Source: an uncultured Caulobacteraceae bacterium (GTDB lineage: Bacteria; Pseudomonadota; Alphaproteobacteria; Caulobacterales; Caulobacteraceae). Taken from it: DNA of 7,766 bases. Shown piece by piece: positions 6,083-7,766 of this stretch (positions within the stretch are counted from its first letter, which is position 1; each line of letters begins with the position of its first letter). The notes under the pieces were generated by a model. That model did no database searches and was not told the origin of the DNA. It saw nothing but the letters and a program-made list of their open reading frames with translations. The position numbers were made by a program, and so were the translations under genes. The stretch covers positions 1 to 7,766 of the forward strand of contig CALFYB010000210.1 in the NCBI GenBank assembly GCA_937952995.1. The letters are read 5' to 3'.

Positions 6083-7333
6083 ATGACCAACAAGTCCGAA
6101 ACGCCGATCTCGCCGATCGAAGACATTATCGAAGACGCCCGCAACGGCCGTCCCTATATCCTCGTCGATGCCGAAGACCGCGAAAATGAAGGGGATGTGA
6201 TCATCCCCGCTCAGATGGCAACGCCTGAGCAGATCAACTTCATGGCCAAGCATGCACGCGGCCTGATCTGTCTGTCGATTACGGCGGATCGTGCGCGGCA
6301 ACTGCGCCTTCCGCCCATGGCCGTCGACAATCGCGCTGAGCATTCCACAGCCTTTACGGTCTCGATTGAGGCTAAGGATGGGGTGACCACGGGTATTTCG
6401 GTGCATGACCGCGCCCGCACCGTGGCGGTGGCCATCGACCCGACGCGCGGAGCCGACGACATCGTATCGCCCGGCCACGTCTTCCCCTTGGTGGCCAAGG
6501 ACGGCGGCGTTCTGGTCCGTGCCGGTCACACCGAGGCAACTGTCGACCTTCTCAAGCTTGCGGGGCTCACCCCTGTTGGCGTTATCGGCGAGATGGTCAG
6601 CGAAGACGGTTCAATGATGCGCTTGCCAGAACTTATCGAAGTTGGCGCACGCGAGAACCTACCGGTTATCTCAATCGAACAGATTGTTGACTACCTAAAC
6701 ACTCACGAGATTGTGCACGTTGACAACCCAAACAACCGCATTCGCCTAGACGCGGTTGCAAAGCTGCCAACTATCCATGGCAATTTCACCGTTCGTGGTT
6801 ATTACGACATCAAAACCACTGCAGACCACGTTGCCATCATTGCCGGCAACCCAACCGGCGAGAACGTTTTGATTCGCATGCACAGCGAGTGCATCACCGG
6901 TGAAGCGTTTGGCTCACTCAAGTGTGAGTGTGGCCCGCAGCTCGACTATGCACTCGACCAGATTGCAAACGACCCTAACGGTGGCATCGTGATTTATCTT
7001 CGCGGTCAAGAAGGTCGCGGCATTGGCTTGCTAAACAAGCTTCGCGCTTATTCATTGCAAGACCAGGGCTATGACACCGTCGACGCGAACTTGGCGCTTG
7101 GTTTGCCGAGCGAAAACCGCGAGTATGGCGCAGCCGTTGCAATCTTGCGCGACATGGGCGTTCACAGCGTTCGACTCATGACAAACAACCCAGCGAAGAG
7201 CGGCTTCTTGATCAACGCCGGAATTCCGGTGAACGAGTATGTTCCGATTTTGGTTGGTCAGGCTCTCGAAAACGCGGGCTACCTCGAGACCAAGCGTGCT
7301 CGCATGGGGCACATGATTCCAGGAGAACAGTAA
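6083..7333 (+). CDS. ribBA: RibBA: DHBP synthase / GTP cyclohydrolase II, compositionally chimeric
   Basis: The 416-residue protein has an N-terminal 3,4-dihydroxy-2-butanone-4-phosphate synthase domain (about 1-205: VDAEDRENEGD 28-38, HARGLIC 57-63, RAGHTEA 146-152) and a C-terminal GTP cyclohydrolase II domain (about 210-412: MHSECITGEAFGSLKCECG 266-284 with zinc ligands Cys270, Cys281 and Cys283; RGQEGRGIG 307-315; YDTVDANLALG 330-340; MTNNPAK 366-372). Both active sites look complete. The ATG at 6083 lies four bases past the ribE stop; an in-frame GTG or TTG farther upstream would overlap ribE heavily. From about residue 150-170 onward the protein and its codons change: leucine is CTG in 4 of 7 codons before residue 150 but in 1 of 28 after it. 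The C-terminal part, including CECGPQLDYAL (281-291) and GYLETKRARMGHMI (399-412), resembles actinobacterial RibA. The frame is open throughout, so the product could be functional if real. Confidence 0.93.
   Translation: MTNKSETPISPIEDIIEDARNGRPYILVDAEDRENEGDVIIPAQMATPEQINFMAKHARGLICLSITADRARQLRLPPMAVDNRAEHSTAFTVSIEAKDGVTTGISVHDRARTVAVAIDPTRGADDIVSPGHVFPLVAKDGGVLVRAGHTEATVDLLKLAGLTPVGVIGEMVSEDGSMMRLPELIEVGARENLPVISIEQIVDYLNTHEIVHVDNPNNRIRLDAVAKLPTIHGNFTVRGYYDIKTTADHVAIIAGNPTGENVLIRMHSECITGEAFGSLKCECGPQLDYALDQIANDPNGGIVIYLRGQEGRGIGLLNKLRAYSLQDQGYDTVDANLALGLPSENREYGAAVAILRDMGVHSVRLMTNNPAKSGFLINAGIPVNEYVPILVGQALENAGYLETKRARMGHMIPGEQ
6500..6600. other. Likely junction between alphaproteobacterial and actinobacterial DNA
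   Basis: Within ribBA the sequence changes character here. By hand count, 6181-6480 has 187 G+C of 300 bases (about 62%) and 6661-6840 has 85 of 180 (about 47%). Leucine shifts from CTG to TTG, CTT, CTC and CTA, and GTT and GCA become frequent. The change falls near the codons for RAGHTEA and the following helix, one of the most conserved DNA stretches of the gene, where an assembler or homologous recombination could join two genomes. The exact base cannot be fixed by eye. Confidence 0.7.
7321..7326 (+). promoter_or_regulatory. ribH ribosome binding site
   Basis: AGGAGA lies inside the last codons of ribBA, six bases before the ribH ATG at 7333, which shares one base with the ribBA TAA stop. 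It is stronger than the binding sites of the upstream rib genes. Confidence 0.8.
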
Positions 7334-7766
7334 TGGCAGGCGGAGCACCAAAACTAACTGTTGATGCAAGCGGACTTCAGGTAGCCGTGCTGGTTACCGC
7401 GTGGCACAAAAAAGTCATGGATGGCCTTCAGGCCGGTGCCGAGCGCGCGCTCAAAGAAGCGGGCAACGACACCTATGAAATCTGGAACGTGCCTGGCGCT
7501 TTTGAGCTGCCACTGGCCGCCCAGTATGCGATTGACCAGGGTGCCGATGTGGTTATCGCCCTCGGTTGCGTTATCTATGGCGAGACTCCCCACTTCGAGT
7601 ATGTCTGCCGCGCTGCCACAGACGGTCTAACCCGCGTGCAGCTAGACACCGGCATTCCGATTGGCTTCGGCTTGCTAACCGTGAACGACGAGCAGCAGGC
7701 GCTAGACCGCGCTGGGCTTGAGGGTTCAAAAGAAGACAAGGGTCGTGAAGCCGTTGAAGCCGCAGT
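7333..7766 (+). CDS. ribH: 6,7-dimethyl-8-ribityllumazine synthase, partial
   Basis: This enzyme joins 5-amino-6-ribitylaminouracil with 3,4-dihydroxy-2-butanone 4-phosphate to give the lumazine precursor of riboflavin, and normally assembles into pentamers or 60-mer shells. The window ends after 144 residues; about 10-15 are probably missing. Landmarks are AWH (23-25) for the pyrimidine-ring contact, VPGAFELP (53-60), ALGCVIYGETPHFEYVC (76-92) with His87 as the likely catalytic histidine, and GFGLLTVNDEQQALDRAG (111-128). The N-terminal GGAPKLTVDASGLQVAVL (3-20) and the C-terminal ALDRAGxxGSKEDKGREA pattern are typical of actinobacterial RibH and unlike the alphaproteobacterial type I know. 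Codon use agrees with the second half of ribBA (CTA for 5 of 14 leucines by hand count). The start codon shares one base with the ribBA stop. Confidence 0.95.
   Translation, partial: MAGGAPKLTVDASGLQVAVLVTAWHKKVMDGLQAGAERALKEAGNDTYEIWNVPGAFELPLAAQYAIDQGADVVIALGCVIYGETPHFEYVCRAATDGLTRVQLDTGIPIGFGLLTVNDEQQALDRAGLEGSKEDKGREAVEAA

Overview
The first ~6.5 kb reads as an alphaproteobacterial chromosome, probably Caulobacterales. The evidence is the C4-pathway 5-aminolevulinate synthase HemA, a non-zinc type HemB, a DUF6898-like small gene beside hemA and glyA, the order glyA-nrdR-ribD-ribE-ribBA, and GC-rich codon choice with CTG preferred for leucine. The genus is not resolved from sequence alone.

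Layout. On the minus strand lie hemB (1-559, running off the left edge) and, just upstream of it, a small three-helix membrane protein of DUF4870-like type (588-1076). A 332-base divergent intergenic region (1077-1408) holds several short inverted repeats but no gene. Everything to the right is on the plus strand: hemA (1409-2632), a 62-codon DUF6898-like gene five bases behind it, a 169-base gap, glyA (2996-4297), nrdR, a reductase-only RibD protein, riboflavin synthase ribE, ribBA, and ribH, which runs off the right edge.

Function. HemA and HemB carry out the first two steps of C4-type tetrapyrrole synthesis. GlyA makes glycine, a substrate of HemA, and 5,10-methylene-THF. NrdR is the ribonucleotide reductase repressor. 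The rib genes cover most of riboflavin synthesis, but no deaminase half of RibD is present in the window.

Main oddity. The sequence changes character inside ribBA, around 6500-6600. The N-terminal half of RibBA matches the upstream alphaproteobacterial DNA. The C-terminal GTP cyclohydrolase II half and the following ribH look actinobacterial (Microbacteriaceae-like) in protein sequence, codon use and base composition. The reading frame is intact. The most economical explanation is a metagenome assembly chimera joined in a conserved stretch of ribBA; in-gene recombination with lateral transfer is the biologically interesting alternative. I found no mobile element, CRISPR array, tRNA or rRNA, and no convincing new system.
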